A stretch of DNA of 64,000 bases from Cystobacter fuscus (GCF_002305875.1 NZ_CP022098.1:5642001-5706000); one strand, 5' to 3'; numbered from the stretch's first letter, positions 8,939 to 16,906 are shown. Notes: generated from the letters alone by a model not told the origin. Translations and numbers: made by a program.

Positions 8939-9292
8939 TCAGCGCTCGTCCTCGTCCTCGTCGTAGTCCTCGTCGTCGGACTCCTCGTCTTCGTCCTCGT
9001 CGAAGTCGAGTTCCTCGTCGTCGGACTCCTCGTCCTCGTCGGACTCCTCGTCCTCGTCGAGTTCGTCCTCGAGATCCTCGGTCTCCAGGGAGAGTGAGAC
9101 GCCGAAGCGCTTGCTCAACGCGGCCACCTGGGTCCGCATCTCGGTGAGCGCCGCGACGAAGTCCTCCTGGATGTTCGTCGGGGACTTCTGGCCGCAATGG
9201 GGGCACACCAGCTTCTCCGTCCCCTCGATGAGATCCTGAGCGGCCAGCTCGAAGGTGCCCTCGCACTTCTGGCAGGTGAGATCGATCGTCAT
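8939..9292 (-). CDS. Small zinc-ribbon protein with long Asp/Glu tail
   Basis: The 117-residue protein starts with a CxxC...CxxC ribbon (CQKC and CPHC, residues 8-34) like the MJ0042 type, then a short helical segment. The last 45 residues or so are almost only Asp, Glu and Ser. The DNA for the tail is a run of GAC/GAG/GAC-like triplets (8941-9075) prone to slippage. Such proteins are proposed regulators or chaperone-like partners; the function here is unknown. The upstream promoter-like sequence ends just before the ATG, suggesting a leaderless transcript. Confidence 0.75.
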   Translation of the reverse strand: MTIDLTCQKCEGTFELAAQDLIEGTEKLVCPHCGQKSPTNIQEDFVAALTEMRTQVAALSKRFGVSLSLETEDLEDELDEDEESDEDEESDDEELDFDEDEDEESDDEDYDEDEDER

Positions 9293-9303
9293 GTTCGAGG
9301 CGC

Positions 9304-9332
9304 GGAATATCCATGGGGATGTGAACTGTCAA
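9304..9332 (-). promoter_or_regulatory. Sigma-70-type promoter for the zinc-ribbon gene
   Basis: On the minus strand TTGACA (9327-9332) and TATTCC (9304-9309) are exactly 17 bases apart. The predicted start falls only a few bases before the ATG at 9290-9292, and no Shine-Dalgarno sequence precedes it. Confidence 0.55.
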
Positions 9333-9370
9333 CGCCCGTGGTACGCGCCGTATGGCTTTCCGTGACCCCG

Positions 9371-9426
9371 AAAACGTCGAGAGGGCCGAGGCGGAGAATC
9401 CGGAAGGACTCTCACCTCGACCCTCT
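9371..9426 (-). terminator. gltA: Probable terminator downstream of gltA
   Basis: A 12-bp stem with one mismatch (9380-9391 with 9415-9426) lies 25 bases past the gltA stop. On the minus strand TTTT follows about six bases after the stem. Confidence 0.45.
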
Positions 9427-9450
9427 GGTGGGACGCGCGCGGGGCGCGGG

Positions 9451-10752
9451 CTACTTCTGGTTGCGCTCGTTCATGGGCACGTAGTCCCGGCGCTTGGAGC
9501 CCGTGTAGATCTGACGCGGACGGGCGATCTTCTGCTCGGGATCCTTCACCATCTCCTCCCACTGGGTCACCCAACCCACGGTGCGCGGAATGGCGAAGAG
9601 CACGGGGAACATCTCCACCGGGAAGCCCATGGCCTCGTAGATGAGGCCCGAGTAGAAGTCCACGTTGGGGTAGAGCTTGCGCTTGACGAAGTACTCGTCC
9701 TGCAGGGCGATGCGCTCGAGCTCCACGGCGATCTCCAGCAGCGGATTCTTGCCGGTGATCTCGAAGACCTCGTCCGCCACGCGCTTGATGACCTTGGCGC
9801 GCGGATCATAGGACTTGTAGACGCGGTGGCCGAAGCCCATGAGCTTGGAGCTGCCCTCGCCGCCCTTCACCTGCTTGATGAAGTCCGGCACCTTGGAGAC
9901 GTGGCCGATCTCGCGCAGCATGCGCAGCACGGCCTCGTTGGCGCCGCCGTGCAGCGGGCCGTAGAGCGCCGCGATGCCCGAGGCCACCGCGCTGAAGGGA
10001 TCCACCTCGGAGGAGCCCACGGTGCGCACCGACGTGGTGGAGCAGTTCTGCTCGTGGTCGGCGTGGAGGATGAAGAGGACGTCGAGCGCCTTCTCCAGGG
10101 TGGGGTGCACCTTGTAGGTGGTGGTGCCGATCTTGCGGACCATCGCCAGGAAGTTGCCCACGTAGGACAGATCGTTGTCCGGGTAGACGTAGGGCAGGCC
10201 CATGCTGTGGCGGTAGGAGAAGGCGGCCAGCGTCGGCATCTTGGCGATGAGCCGGGTCATCTGGATGCGGCGGCTGCGCTCGTCCTTGGTGTGCTTGGCG
10301 TCCGGGTAGAAGCCCGAGAGCGCGGCCACCGTGGAGGACAGCATGGACATGGGGTGCGCGTCGTAGCGGAACCCGTCCATGAACGTCTTGATGTTCTCGT
10401 GCACGTAGGTGTGGTGCGTGACGAGGTACTTGAACTCCTCGATCTGCTTCTCGTTGGGCAGCTCGCCGTTGAGCAGCAGGTAGGCGACCTCGAGGAAGGA
10501 GGAGCGCTCCGCGAGCTGCTCGATGGGGTAGCCCCGGTACTCCAAGATGCCCTTGTCACCGTCGATGAAGGTGATGGCGCTCTTGCAGTTCGCCGTATTC
10601 AGGAACGCTGGGTCATACCCCATCAGACCGAAGTCATCGTCTGAGACCTTGATCTGCCTGAGGCCGTTGGTCCGAATGCATCCGTTCTCGATCGGGACTT
10701 CGTACGTCTTCCCGGTCCGGTTGTCCGTGATGGTCAGCGTATCCTTTGGCAT
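9451..10752 (-). CDS. gltA: Citrate synthase
   Basis: 433 residues, the usual length of hexameric type II bacterial citrate synthases. It condenses oxaloacetate with acetyl-CoA. The two catalytic histidine segments (PLHGGANEA and FGHRVYK) and the aspartate in PNVDFYSG are present. The start at 10750-10752 (MPKDTLTIT) is where homology begins; no good Shine-Dalgarno precedes it. It lies 88 bases after aroA on the same strand, behind a terminator-like element, so it may be expressed alone or by read-through. Confidence 0.95.
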   Translation of the reverse strand: MPKDTLTITDNRTGKTYEVPIENGCIRTNGLRQIKVSDDDFGLMGYDPAFLNTANCKSAITFIDGDKGILEYRGYPIEQLAERSSFLEVAYLLLNGELPNEKQIEEFKYLVTHHTYVHENIKTFMDGFRYDAHPMSMLSSTVAALSGFYPDAKHTKDERSRRIQMTRLIAKMPTLAAFSYRHSMGLPYVYPDNDLSYVGNFLAMVRKIGTTTYKVHPTLEKALDVLFILHADHEQNCSTTSVRTVGSSEVDPFSAVASGIAALYGPLHGGANEAVLRMLREIGHVSKVPDFIKQVKGGEGSSKLMGFGHRVYKSYDPRAKVIKRVADEVFEITGKNPLLEIAVELERIALQDEYFVKRKLYPNVDFYSGLIYEAMGFPVEMFPVLFAIPRTVGWVTQWEEMVKDPEQKIARPRQIYTGSKRRDYVPMNERNQK

Positions 10753-10788
10753 GGGAGGACTTTTCACAGGCGGCGGAGAGCTTTCAAC

Positions 10789-10830
10789 AAAAAAGAGCGG
10801 CGCCCGGAGAGGCCGCGTCTCCCTCCGGGC
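10789..10830 (-). terminator. Terminator between aroA and gltA with two competing stems
   Basis: On the minus strand a GCGGC/GCCGC stem (10797-10801 with 10812-10816) runs into TCTTTTTT, a classical terminator. An upstream 8-bp partner (GCCCGGAG, 10823-10830) can instead pair with the loop (CTCCGGGC, 10802-10809), so the two stems exclude each other or form a pseudoknot. This could make read-through from aroA into gltA conditional. Confidence 0.6.
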
Positions 10831-10840
10831 ACCCGTGGTC

Positions 10841-12115
10841 TCAGGTGAGCCGGGCTCCCGTGCGTTCCAGCTGTTGCCAGAAGCCGGGGAAGCTCTTCTC
10901 CACACACTCGGGGCCGGTGAGCGTCAGGGCCGCTCCCGAGAGGGCGGAGAGCGTCGCGGACACCATGGCCATGCGGTGGTCTCCCCGGCTGTCCATGGCG
11001 AAGTGGCGGGGCGGGGTGGGGGGAGGATGGATCGTGAGCGTCTCGCCCTCCAGAACCGTCTTCCCGCCAACAGCCTCCACCAGCGTGAGGATGCCCTCCA
11101 GTCGATCGCTCTCCTTGACCCGGAGGATGCCCACGTCGGTGAGCGTGGAGGAACGTGGCAGCACGCACGCGAGCGCGGCCAGGGTGGGCAAGAGGTCCGG
11201 GCACTCCTTGCCCGAGGCCACGAGACCGTCACGGGCCTCGCCCACCAGGCGCAGGGTGGCGTTGGGACCGGGCTCGGCGCGCAGTCCCGCGCGCTCCACC
11301 AGCCGCACCAGCGCCTGGTCCGGGTGCGCGCTGCCCAGGTCCGCCCGCTCCACGCTCCCGCCGGTGCGCCAGGCGAGCAGCAGCAGGTAGCCGAGCGAGG
11401 ACCAGTCACCCGGCATGGCCGGGGTGCGCTCGGGGGCGCGGTAGTCCGCTACCTCGAAGCGGCCGTCCCGCTCGTCCACCGTGAAGCCGAAGCGGCGCAG
11501 CCAGGACACGGTCAGCTCCAGGTAGCCCGCGCTGGTGAGCGTGCCGGTGATCTCCACGCGCCAGGGCCGGCGCTCGCGCAGGAACAGCGCCGCGCAGCCG
11601 AGCAACAGGCTGGAGGCGTACTGGCTGCTCTGAGCGCCGGGGACGCGGAAGACGGGCTCGCCGGTGCGCTCCGGGGCGCGGATCTCCACGGGCCAGGGCT
11701 TACCCTCGGTGAGCACGAGCCCCGAGCCCCCGAGCGCCTCGCGCAGGGACTCGAAGAGCGGGCCGTGGGGACGCTCGCCCAGGCGGGGCGTGCCGGTGAG
11801 GCGCACGTGGGCGCCGGGCGTCACCGCGGCCTGGGTGACGAGGATGCGGAAGGGGGCGCCGCCGTCCGCGCAGTCCACGTCCCGTACGGTGCCGGGTGGC
11901 AGGCGCAGGGCCTCGATGCCCCGGCGCAGCACGCGCACGTCCGCGGGGAGGAAGTGCTCGGGCTCGCGTTGGAGATCCGGCAGGGGCCAGGCTCCGGTGA
12001 GGTGCGCGAGCACCAGCGCCCGCTGGGCGTCCGACTTGGAGATGGGCGGCGTGAGGACGGCGGGGGTGAGCCGGCTCGGGTCGACGTGCAGCCGGGTCTG
12101 GGATGAACTCGTCAT
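10841..12115 (-). CDS. aroA: 3-Phosphoshikimate 1-carboxyvinyltransferase (EPSP synthase)
   Basis: A 424-residue divergent EPSP synthase, the step joining shikimate-3-phosphate and phosphoenolpyruvate. Recognisable parts are PISKSDAQRAL (substrate loop), LTGTPRLGERPHGPL, SSQYASSLLL, the catalytic aspartate in CPDLLPTLA and RVKESDRLEGI. The usual NAGTAMRP loop, which lines the PEP/glyphosate pocket, reads DGGAPFRI, so the positions of Thr97 and Pro101 of the E. coli enzyme differ. The start overlaps the aroB stop by four bases; last gene of the aro operon. Confidence 0.9.
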   Translation of the reverse strand: MTSSSQTRLHVDPSRLTPAVLTPPISKSDAQRALVLAHLTGAWPLPDLQREPEHFLPADVRVLRRGIEALRLPPGTVRDVDCADGGAPFRILVTQAAVTPGAHVRLTGTPRLGERPHGPLFESLREALGGSGLVLTEGKPWPVEIRAPERTGEPVFRVPGAQSSQYASSLLLGCAALFLRERRPWRVEITGTLTSAGYLELTVSWLRRFGFTVDERDGRFEVADYRAPERTPAMPGDWSSLGYLLLLAWRTGGSVERADLGSAHPDQALVRLVERAGLRAEPGPNATLRLVGEARDGLVASGKECPDLLPTLAALACVLPRSSTLTDVGILRVKESDRLEGILTLVEAVGGKTVLEGETLTIHPPPTPPRHFAMDSRGDHRMAMVSATLSALSGAALTLTGPECVEKSFPGFWQQLERTGARLT

Positions 12116-13206
12116 GGGCGGACTCCCTTCGTCCAGGCGGGCCAGAGCGCGCGCCACTCGGGCGCGGAGACGTCGCGCACCTCGGCGACGCCAATGTCGG
12201 TGAGCAACACCATGCGCAGCTCTCCCGCCGCGCCGGACTTCTTGTCCGCGGCCAGCAGCACCTCGATGTCCTCGAGCGCCGCGCGCTTGAGCAGCGCCGC
12301 CGCGCGCTTGCGGCCGAGCACTCCCGGCCCGTTCTCCAGCGCCGTCTCCACGCGCACGGCCACCTTGTCGGGCGTCACGCCCACGGCGCGCCCCACGTCG
12401 AGCGCGCACAACATGCCCAGGCCCACCGCGTCCCCGTGCGACAGCTTGAAGTGCGACACGCTCTCGAGCACGTGGCCGAAGGTGTGGCCGAAGTTGAGCA
12501 CCCGCCGCAGGCCCTGCTGCTCGTAGGGATCCTGCGAGCACACGGTTTCCTTGAGGCGCCGCGCGTCCTTCACCAGACGCTCCAGCGAGGGCGGCCGGCG
12601 CGTGTAGCCCTGGAAGAGCTGGGCGTCGAGGCTCGCCACCATCTTCCACGCCTCGAGCGCGCCCTCGCGCCGCTGCGTGTCCGAGAGGCTCTCGAACAGC
12701 TCCGGACACAGCCACGTCTCCTCGGCGTAGTGGAAGACACCCACGGGGTTCTTCACCACGCGCCCGTTCACGGTGACGTCCACCGCGCCCTTGCCGCCGA
12801 GACTGCTGTCCACCGCCGCGAGCAGCGTGGTGGGCACCTGCACCAGCCGCACGCCGCGCTTGAGCAGGTGCGCGGCCATGGTGGACACGTCGCCGATGGT
12901 TCCTCCGCCAATGGCCACGAGCGTGCCCGAGCGCGGCAGCGTGAGACCCGCGGAGAGCACCTGCTCCAGCGACTCGAAGGACTTGGCCCGCTCGCCCCCC
13001 ATGATCTGGAGGATGGCGTGGGGGCGGCGCGCCTGGATCGCGGGCAGCAGGGTGGGGTGCAGCTTCACCACGCGCTTGTCCACGACGACGAGGCTGCCCT
13101 CGGGCAGGGTGGCGCTCACGCGCGAGAAGGCACCCCAGCGGTCATTCGCGGGGCGGTAGGCGCCAGGAGGAAGAGAAGTGTAGGCGCCAGGAGGAAGAGT
13201 GGTCAT
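12112..13206 (-). CDS. aroB: 3-Dehydroquinate synthase
   Basis: 364 residues. It closes the DAHP chain to 3-dehydroquinate using NAD and zinc. The nucleotide loop GGGTIGDVSTMAAH, PTTLLAAVDSSLGGK and the zinc-site FGHTFGHVLES are clear. The extreme N-terminus holds the peptide SLPPGAY-like unit twice, from a 24-base direct repeat. ATGA overlaps at both ends tie it to aroC and aroA. Confidence 0.95.
   Translation of the reverse strand: MTTLPPGAYTSLPPGAYRPANDRWGAFSRVSATLPEGSLVVVDKRVVKLHPTLLPAIQARRPHAILQIMGGERAKSFESLEQVLSAGLTLPRSGTLVAIGGGTIGDVSTMAAHLLKRGVRLVQVPTTLLAAVDSSLGGKGAVDVTVNGRVVKNPVGVFHYAEETWLCPELFESLSDTQRREGALEAWKMVASLDAQLFQGYTRRPPSLERLVKDARRLKETVCSQDPYEQQGLRRVLNFGHTFGHVLESVSHFKLSHGDAVGLGMLCALDVGRAVGVTPDKVAVRVETALENGPGVLGRKRAAALLKRAALEDIEVLLAADKKSGAAGELRMVLLTDIGVAEVRDVSAPEWRALWPAWTKGVRP
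13156..13199 (-). repeat. Two-copy 24-base-period repeat at the aroB N-terminus
   Basis: A 20-base word occurs at 13156-13175 and again at 13180-13199, spaced 24 bases, so it adds eight residues in frame (LPPGAY twice). It begins seven bases from the aroB start codon. It looks like a recent slippage duplication. Confidence 0.8.
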
Positions 13207-14222
13207 GTCGAGTGGGGCCAGGCGTTGAACTGCAGGGCGAGATCGGCCAGGACGAGCGACACCATGGCCTCGAGGACGGGGACGGCGCGGGGCATGATGC
13301 AGGGATCATGGCGTCCGCCCTTCGCATGGTCCGCGAGCGTGGCGGGGGGCTTGAAGTAGACGCGCAGGAACAGGGGCTCGCCGTTGGTGAGGCCTCCCTG
13401 GATGCCGCCGTAGGTGTCCTTGCGCGCGTGGAACTGGAGGCCCGGCTGCGCGATGCGCTCGAGCAGATCCGGCGGCCCCCAGACGACGCCGGTGACGGCC
13501 CCCACGCTGCCCAGCGCCTGCGCGAGCAGCGCCTTGATCTTGCCGAAGATGGGCTCGCCCAGGCCCACGGGCAGGCCCTCGACGCGCACGTCGATGCTGC
13601 CACCCAGGCTGTCTCCCGCCTCCTTGGCGACGAGGATGCGCCGCGACATCTCCTCGCGCACCACCGGATCCGGGCAGCGCGTGGGGTGCGCGTCCACCTG
13701 GGCGCGCGTGAGGCCCAGCTCCGGCACCGCGCTCACCAGCTCGCCCACCTGCGACACCCACGCCACCGTGGACACCTTGGGGAACTGCCGCTCGAGATAC
13801 GCCTCGGCGATGGTGCCGCCGATGACCCGGCAGAGCGTCTCGCGGCCGCTGGTGCGTCCGCCACCGCGGTGATCCCGGTGCTTGAAGCGCTCGCGCCACA
13901 CGGCATCCGCGTGGCCGGGGCGATCCTCCGCCTTGAGCTTGTCGTAGTCCCCCGAGCGCTGGTTGGTGTTGCGCACGATGGCCGCGATGGGCGTGCCGAG
14001 CGTCTTGCCCTCGAAGACGCCGGAGAGGAGCTCCACCTGATCCGGCTCGGAGCGGGCGGTGGTGATGGTGGACTGGCCGGGCCGGCGGCGATCGAGCGCG
14101 GCCTGGATGCGCGCCGTCTCCAGGGGCACGCCCGCGGGACAGCCGTCGATGATGGAGCCCAGGGCCGGGCCGTGGCTCTCACCGAAGGTGGTGAGGCGGA
14201 ACAAGGTACCAAAGGTGTTCAT
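13203..14222 (-). CDS. aroC: Chorismate synthase
   Basis: 339 residues. It makes chorismate from EPSP with reduced FMN. FGESHGPALG, RSGDYDKL, the GGGRTSGRET stretch and RHDPCIMPRAVPV are family signatures carrying the catalytic histidines and arginines. ATG at 14220-14222 starts the homology; the frame extends 346 further codons but these lie antisense to aroE. ATGA overlaps link it to the aroDE fusion upstream and aroB downstream. Confidence 0.95.
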   Translation of the reverse strand: MNTFGTLFRLTTFGESHGPALGSIIDGCPAGVPLETARIQAALDRRRPGQSTITTARSEPDQVELLSGVFEGKTLGTPIAAIVRNTNQRSGDYDKLKAEDRPGHADAVWRERFKHRDHRGGGRTSGRETLCRVIGGTIAEAYLERQFPKVSTVAWVSQVGELVSAVPELGLTRAQVDAHPTRCPDPVVREEMSRRILVAKEAGDSLGGSIDVRVEGLPVGLGEPIFGKIKALLAQALGSVGAVTGVVWGPPDLLERIAQPGLQFHARKDTYGGIQGGLTNGEPLFLRVYFKPPATLADHAKGGRHDPCIMPRAVPVLEAMVSLVLADLALQFNAWPHST

Positions 14223-15466
14223 GTGGCGGACTCCCAGAGGGCTCGCTGCCGGCGGGCCTGGGCAATGAACCACGCCGCGCCGAGGAGCAGGGGAACTCCT
14301 CCGCGGCGGGTGATCTCGGTGGCGATGCGACGGGCCGGGGCGCCGTAGGCGATGACGGCGACGCGGGCTCCCTCGAAGCGCAGGGTCTCCGGGGGCGTGA
14401 TGCGATCCGGCCACGTCCAGATGCCCGTGCCCTTCAGGGGCTCGGAGATGGAGGCGCGGCGCAGGAAGCGCAGGTGGTCGCGCTCGGAGGCGGCGGCGCG
14501 CAACGCGGCACCCACCCCTCCATCTCCGAGCACGAAGAGGTCCCCTCCACCGAGCCGCTCGAGCACCGTGCGGGCGCCCTCGGTGTCGGTGTTGAAGGAC
14601 TCCCAATGGTCTCCGCGGCGCACGAGCGTGTTGATGGCGTCGATCGACGCGCCGGTGTGCCGGGCGAGGCGCGGCTTGAAGGGACTGGTGATGGCGAAGC
14701 CCCGGTAGTGGGGCAGCAGCGCGTCCACGAGCGCCTCGACGGGGGCGTCCTCGGCCAGGTCGATGCGATCGAAGGGCTGGGGGTGGATGCGGGGCGAGCG
14801 CGAGTGGGCGATGGACGTGCCGAGGATGCCCAGCCGTCCCTCTCGGGCGGGAGCACGGGCCTCGCGCGCCGCGTCCGCGAGCAGCCGCTGTCCCGGCGCC
14901 GCCTTCCAGTCGCCCCCGATGGCCACGTACTCGAGCAGGTTGCGCCGGGAGAGCACCGCGCGCACGGGAAGCGCGACCGGTCCCATCGTGAGCACCGTCA
15001 CCCGCTCCACGCCGAAGCGCTCGCCCAGCCTCGCCTGGGTCTCGAGCAGCACGGCGATCCGTGCCGCGGAGGGCTCGCCGAGCGGCTCGACATGCTTCAC
15101 CAGGGCGCCCTCCGGCAGGGGCCCCTCCCACAGGCGCAGCGCCTCGGCTGTCTCCAGGGGGCGATCGGCATGGTGCGAGGCGAGCAGCTTGCCCGCCGGA
15201 GCGTCCAGCGCGCTCGCGTGGACCACGTCGCGATCCACCCAGCGCGCGGCGGTCACCCACGCGGGGGGCAGGGGCACGCCGCGCTCGGACACGAGCAACT
15301 CCAGGATGCGCGCGAGGGCCGCGGCGTCCACCGCGTCGGCCGGGTGCAGGTCCGTGCGCACCTCCAACATGTCCGCGCCCTGGCTCCGGGCGTCGGTGGC
15401 GAAGCGCAGGGCTTCGGCGCCTCGCAGGACCGGGGGAAGGGTGACGACGAGGCGCGCGGACTTCAT
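14219..15466 (-). CDS. Fused type I 3-dehydroquinate dehydratase / shikimate dehydrogenase
   Basis: A 415-residue bifunctional enzyme for two consecutive shikimate steps. Residues 1-205 form a compact type I dehydroquinase: Glu35 in LEVRTDL, the His pair 98-99 in ASHHADRP and the Schiff-base lysine, Lys124, in ALVKHVEP. Residues 212-415 form shikimate dehydrogenase: SRSP (substrate serines), AITSPFK with the catalytic Lys264, IDAINTL, NTD at 292-294 and a nucleotide loop GDGGVGAAL. Both active sites look intact. AroD-AroE fusions are known from plants and some bacteria; here it also sits inside a fully overlapping aro operon. Confidence 0.9.
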   Translation of the reverse strand: MKSARLVVTLPPVLRGAEALRFATDARSQGADMLEVRTDLHPADAVDAAALARILELLVSERGVPLPPAWVTAARWVDRDVVHASALDAPAGKLLASHHADRPLETAEALRLWEGPLPEGALVKHVEPLGEPSAARIAVLLETQARLGERFGVERVTVLTMGPVALPVRAVLSRRNLLEYVAIGGDWKAAPGQRLLADAAREARAPAREGRLGILGTSIAHSRSPRIHPQPFDRIDLAEDAPVEALVDALLPHYRGFAITSPFKPRLARHTGASIDAINTLVRRGDHWESFNTDTEGARTVLERLGGGDLFVLGDGGVGAALRAAASERDHLRFLRRASISEPLKGTGIWTWPDRITPPETLRFEGARVAVIAYGAPARRIATEITRRGGVPLLLGAAWFIAQARRQRALWESAT

Positions 15467-16065
15467 CGGGGATTCTCCGGATCGGCGAAGGCTCGCAGGA
15501 ACGCGGCGAGCCTCACCGTGGGGACACGGGCGTGCAGCAGCTCGCGTTGCTCGTAGATGGAGCTCAGCTCCTCCTCGAGGCTCATGTCCGGGCGCAGTCG
15601 CGGCCGGCGCGTGTCCTTGAGCAGGCGATCGCGGTAGGTCTCGAAGGTGATGGGCACCAGCAGGATGTGGCAGTCCCGCAGGGCCTCCGGATGGTGGGAC
15701 AGGAAGCCGCCCCCCACCGCCACGAGCCCTCCGGCGGGCAGGGACAGGAACAGGTCGCGCTCGGCCCGGCGGAAGCCATCGGTGTCCGTGGCCACCCAGT
15801 CACGCAGCGCGCGGCCCGAGTGCTTTTCCAGCTCGACGTCCAGATCCACCCCGGGCCTGCCGGTCAGCGCGCTGACGAGAGGCAGCAGCCGCGTCTTGCC
15901 CGCGGACCGGTGTCCGCCGATCACGATCGTCTTCGACGCGGGAGGCGGTGAGCCGGGCGCGAGCCGGGCGAACTCCTCGCGGATCGAGTCGGACAGCCGC
16001 GGGTCCACGGACCCGAGGATTCTTTCGATGAGGTGTTTCCGCTGCTCAGCGGACGGTACCGACAT
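15463..16065 (-). CDS. aroK: Shikimate kinase with N-terminal extension
   Basis: 200 residues, about 25-30 more than a minimal AroK. The first 45 residues form an unassigned helical extension. The kinase then has a P-loop variant GGHRSAGKT (50-58), DLDVELEKHSGR (shikimate aspartate), FRRAE, the GGG loop and an arginine-rich lid (RRPRLRPD). It phosphorylates shikimate. It overlaps menG by 20 bases upstream and the aroDE fusion by four downstream. Confidence 0.88.
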   Translation of the reverse strand: MSVPSAEQRKHLIERILGSVDPRLSDSIREEFARLAPGSPPPASKTIVIGGHRSAGKTRLLPLVSALTGRPGVDLDVELEKHSGRALRDWVATDTDGFRRAERDLFLSLPAGGLVAVGGGFLSHHPEALRDCHILLVPITFETYRDRLLKDTRRPRLRPDMSLEEELSSIYEQRELLHARVPTVRLAAFLRAFADPENPR

Positions 16066-16735
16066 AGACGTAGGATGTCCCGAACGTCAGGGGATGGGCC
16101 ACTCTTTCCTTATAGCCGCCGGACTGCTCCATCAGGGCCAGGAATCTGTCGCCCGCCGGGAAAGCGGCGGAGGTGCGCGGCAGGTACTCGTAGGCGGCCC
16201 GGTTTCCGGTGAGCAGTCCGCCCACGCGGGGCATGACGACCTTGCTGTAGAAGCGGAACAGGGCGCCGAAGAAGCCCGTGGGCTGGCCGAACTCCAGCAC
16301 CACCACCCGGCCTCCAGGGCGCACCACCCGGGCCATCTCGCTCAGGCACTTCACCGGATCATCCACGTTGCGGATGCCAAAGGCGATGGATGCCACGTCG
16401 AAGCTGTCGTCCGCGAAGGGCAGGGCCATGGCGTCGGCGACCTGGAACTCCACGCGCAGCCCCTCGCGCTCGGCCTTGGCCGGAGCGCTGTCCAGCATCT
16501 CCTTGCAGAAGTCAGTGCCCACCACGCGCCCCGCCTCGCCCACCTGGCGCTTGAAGGCCAGCGCCAGGTCTCCGGTGCCGGTGGCGCAGTCGAGCACGGC
16601 ATCTCCGGGCTTCGCGCCGCTCAGGCGCACCGCCTTGCGCCGCCACAGGCGATGGATGCCGAGGGACAACACCTCGTTCGTCACGTCATAACGCGTGGCG
16701 ATGGAGGAGAACATCTGACGTACTTCGGTGCTCAT
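16046..16735 (-). CDS. menG: Demethylmenaquinone methyltransferase (MenG/UbiE family)
   Basis: 229 residues. A class I SAM methyltransferase with VLDCATGTGDLAL (motif I), DFCKEML, the family-specific FGIRNVDD and LEFGQPT. It performs the last step of menaquinone synthesis. It is the first gene of the aro operon but functions in the pathway of the divergent men operon, so the two operons are joined metabolically. GAGGG precedes the ATG. Confidence 0.93.
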   Translation of the reverse strand: MSTEVRQMFSSIATRYDVTNEVLSLGIHRLWRRKAVRLSGAKPGDAVLDCATGTGDLALAFKRQVGEAGRVVGTDFCKEMLDSAPAKAEREGLRVEFQVADAMALPFADDSFDVASIAFGIRNVDDPVKCLSEMARVVRPGGRVVVLEFGQPTGFFGALFRFYSKVVMPRVGGLLTGNRAAYEYLPRTSAAFPAGDRFLALMEQSGGYKERVAHPLTFGTSYVYVGTVR

Positions 16736-16797
16736 GCGAGCCCTCGCCTGGGGAGAGGCACCCCGCGTGCACCGCCGGGTCGCCCGTGGAGTTCACG

Positions 16798-16847
16798 TTG
16801 TTTTGAACCCCGTATTGCTTGTATAGCCCAACGCGCGGACAGGACAA
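16798..16847. promoter_or_regulatory. Overlapping divergent promoters between menG-aro and menFDHACE
   Basis: Minus strand: TTGTCC (16842-16847), 16-base spacer, TATACA (16820-16825). Plus strand: TTGTTT (16798-16803), 18-base spacer, TATAGC (16822-16827). The two -10 boxes share bases, so polymerase should bind one way at a time. Box quality is moderate. Confidence 0.45.
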
Positions 16848-16906
16848 CAAGAGGTTGTGGCGCGCACGGTGGCGCGGGACGGTGGCGGGACGCATGAGGA
16901 CGGCTG

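Noticed and set aside
8941-9075. Repetitive tract considered as a possible CRISPR or minisatellite
   Set aside because: It is the coding sequence of the acidic tail, with no spacer-repeat structure.
13156-13199. Two-copy repeat considered as an array
   Set aside because: Only two copies, in frame inside aroB.
13203-15260. Longer aroC frame extending into the aroDE gene
   Set aside because: The extra 346 codons are another frame of the aroDE coding sequence; homology starts at the ATG ending at 14222.
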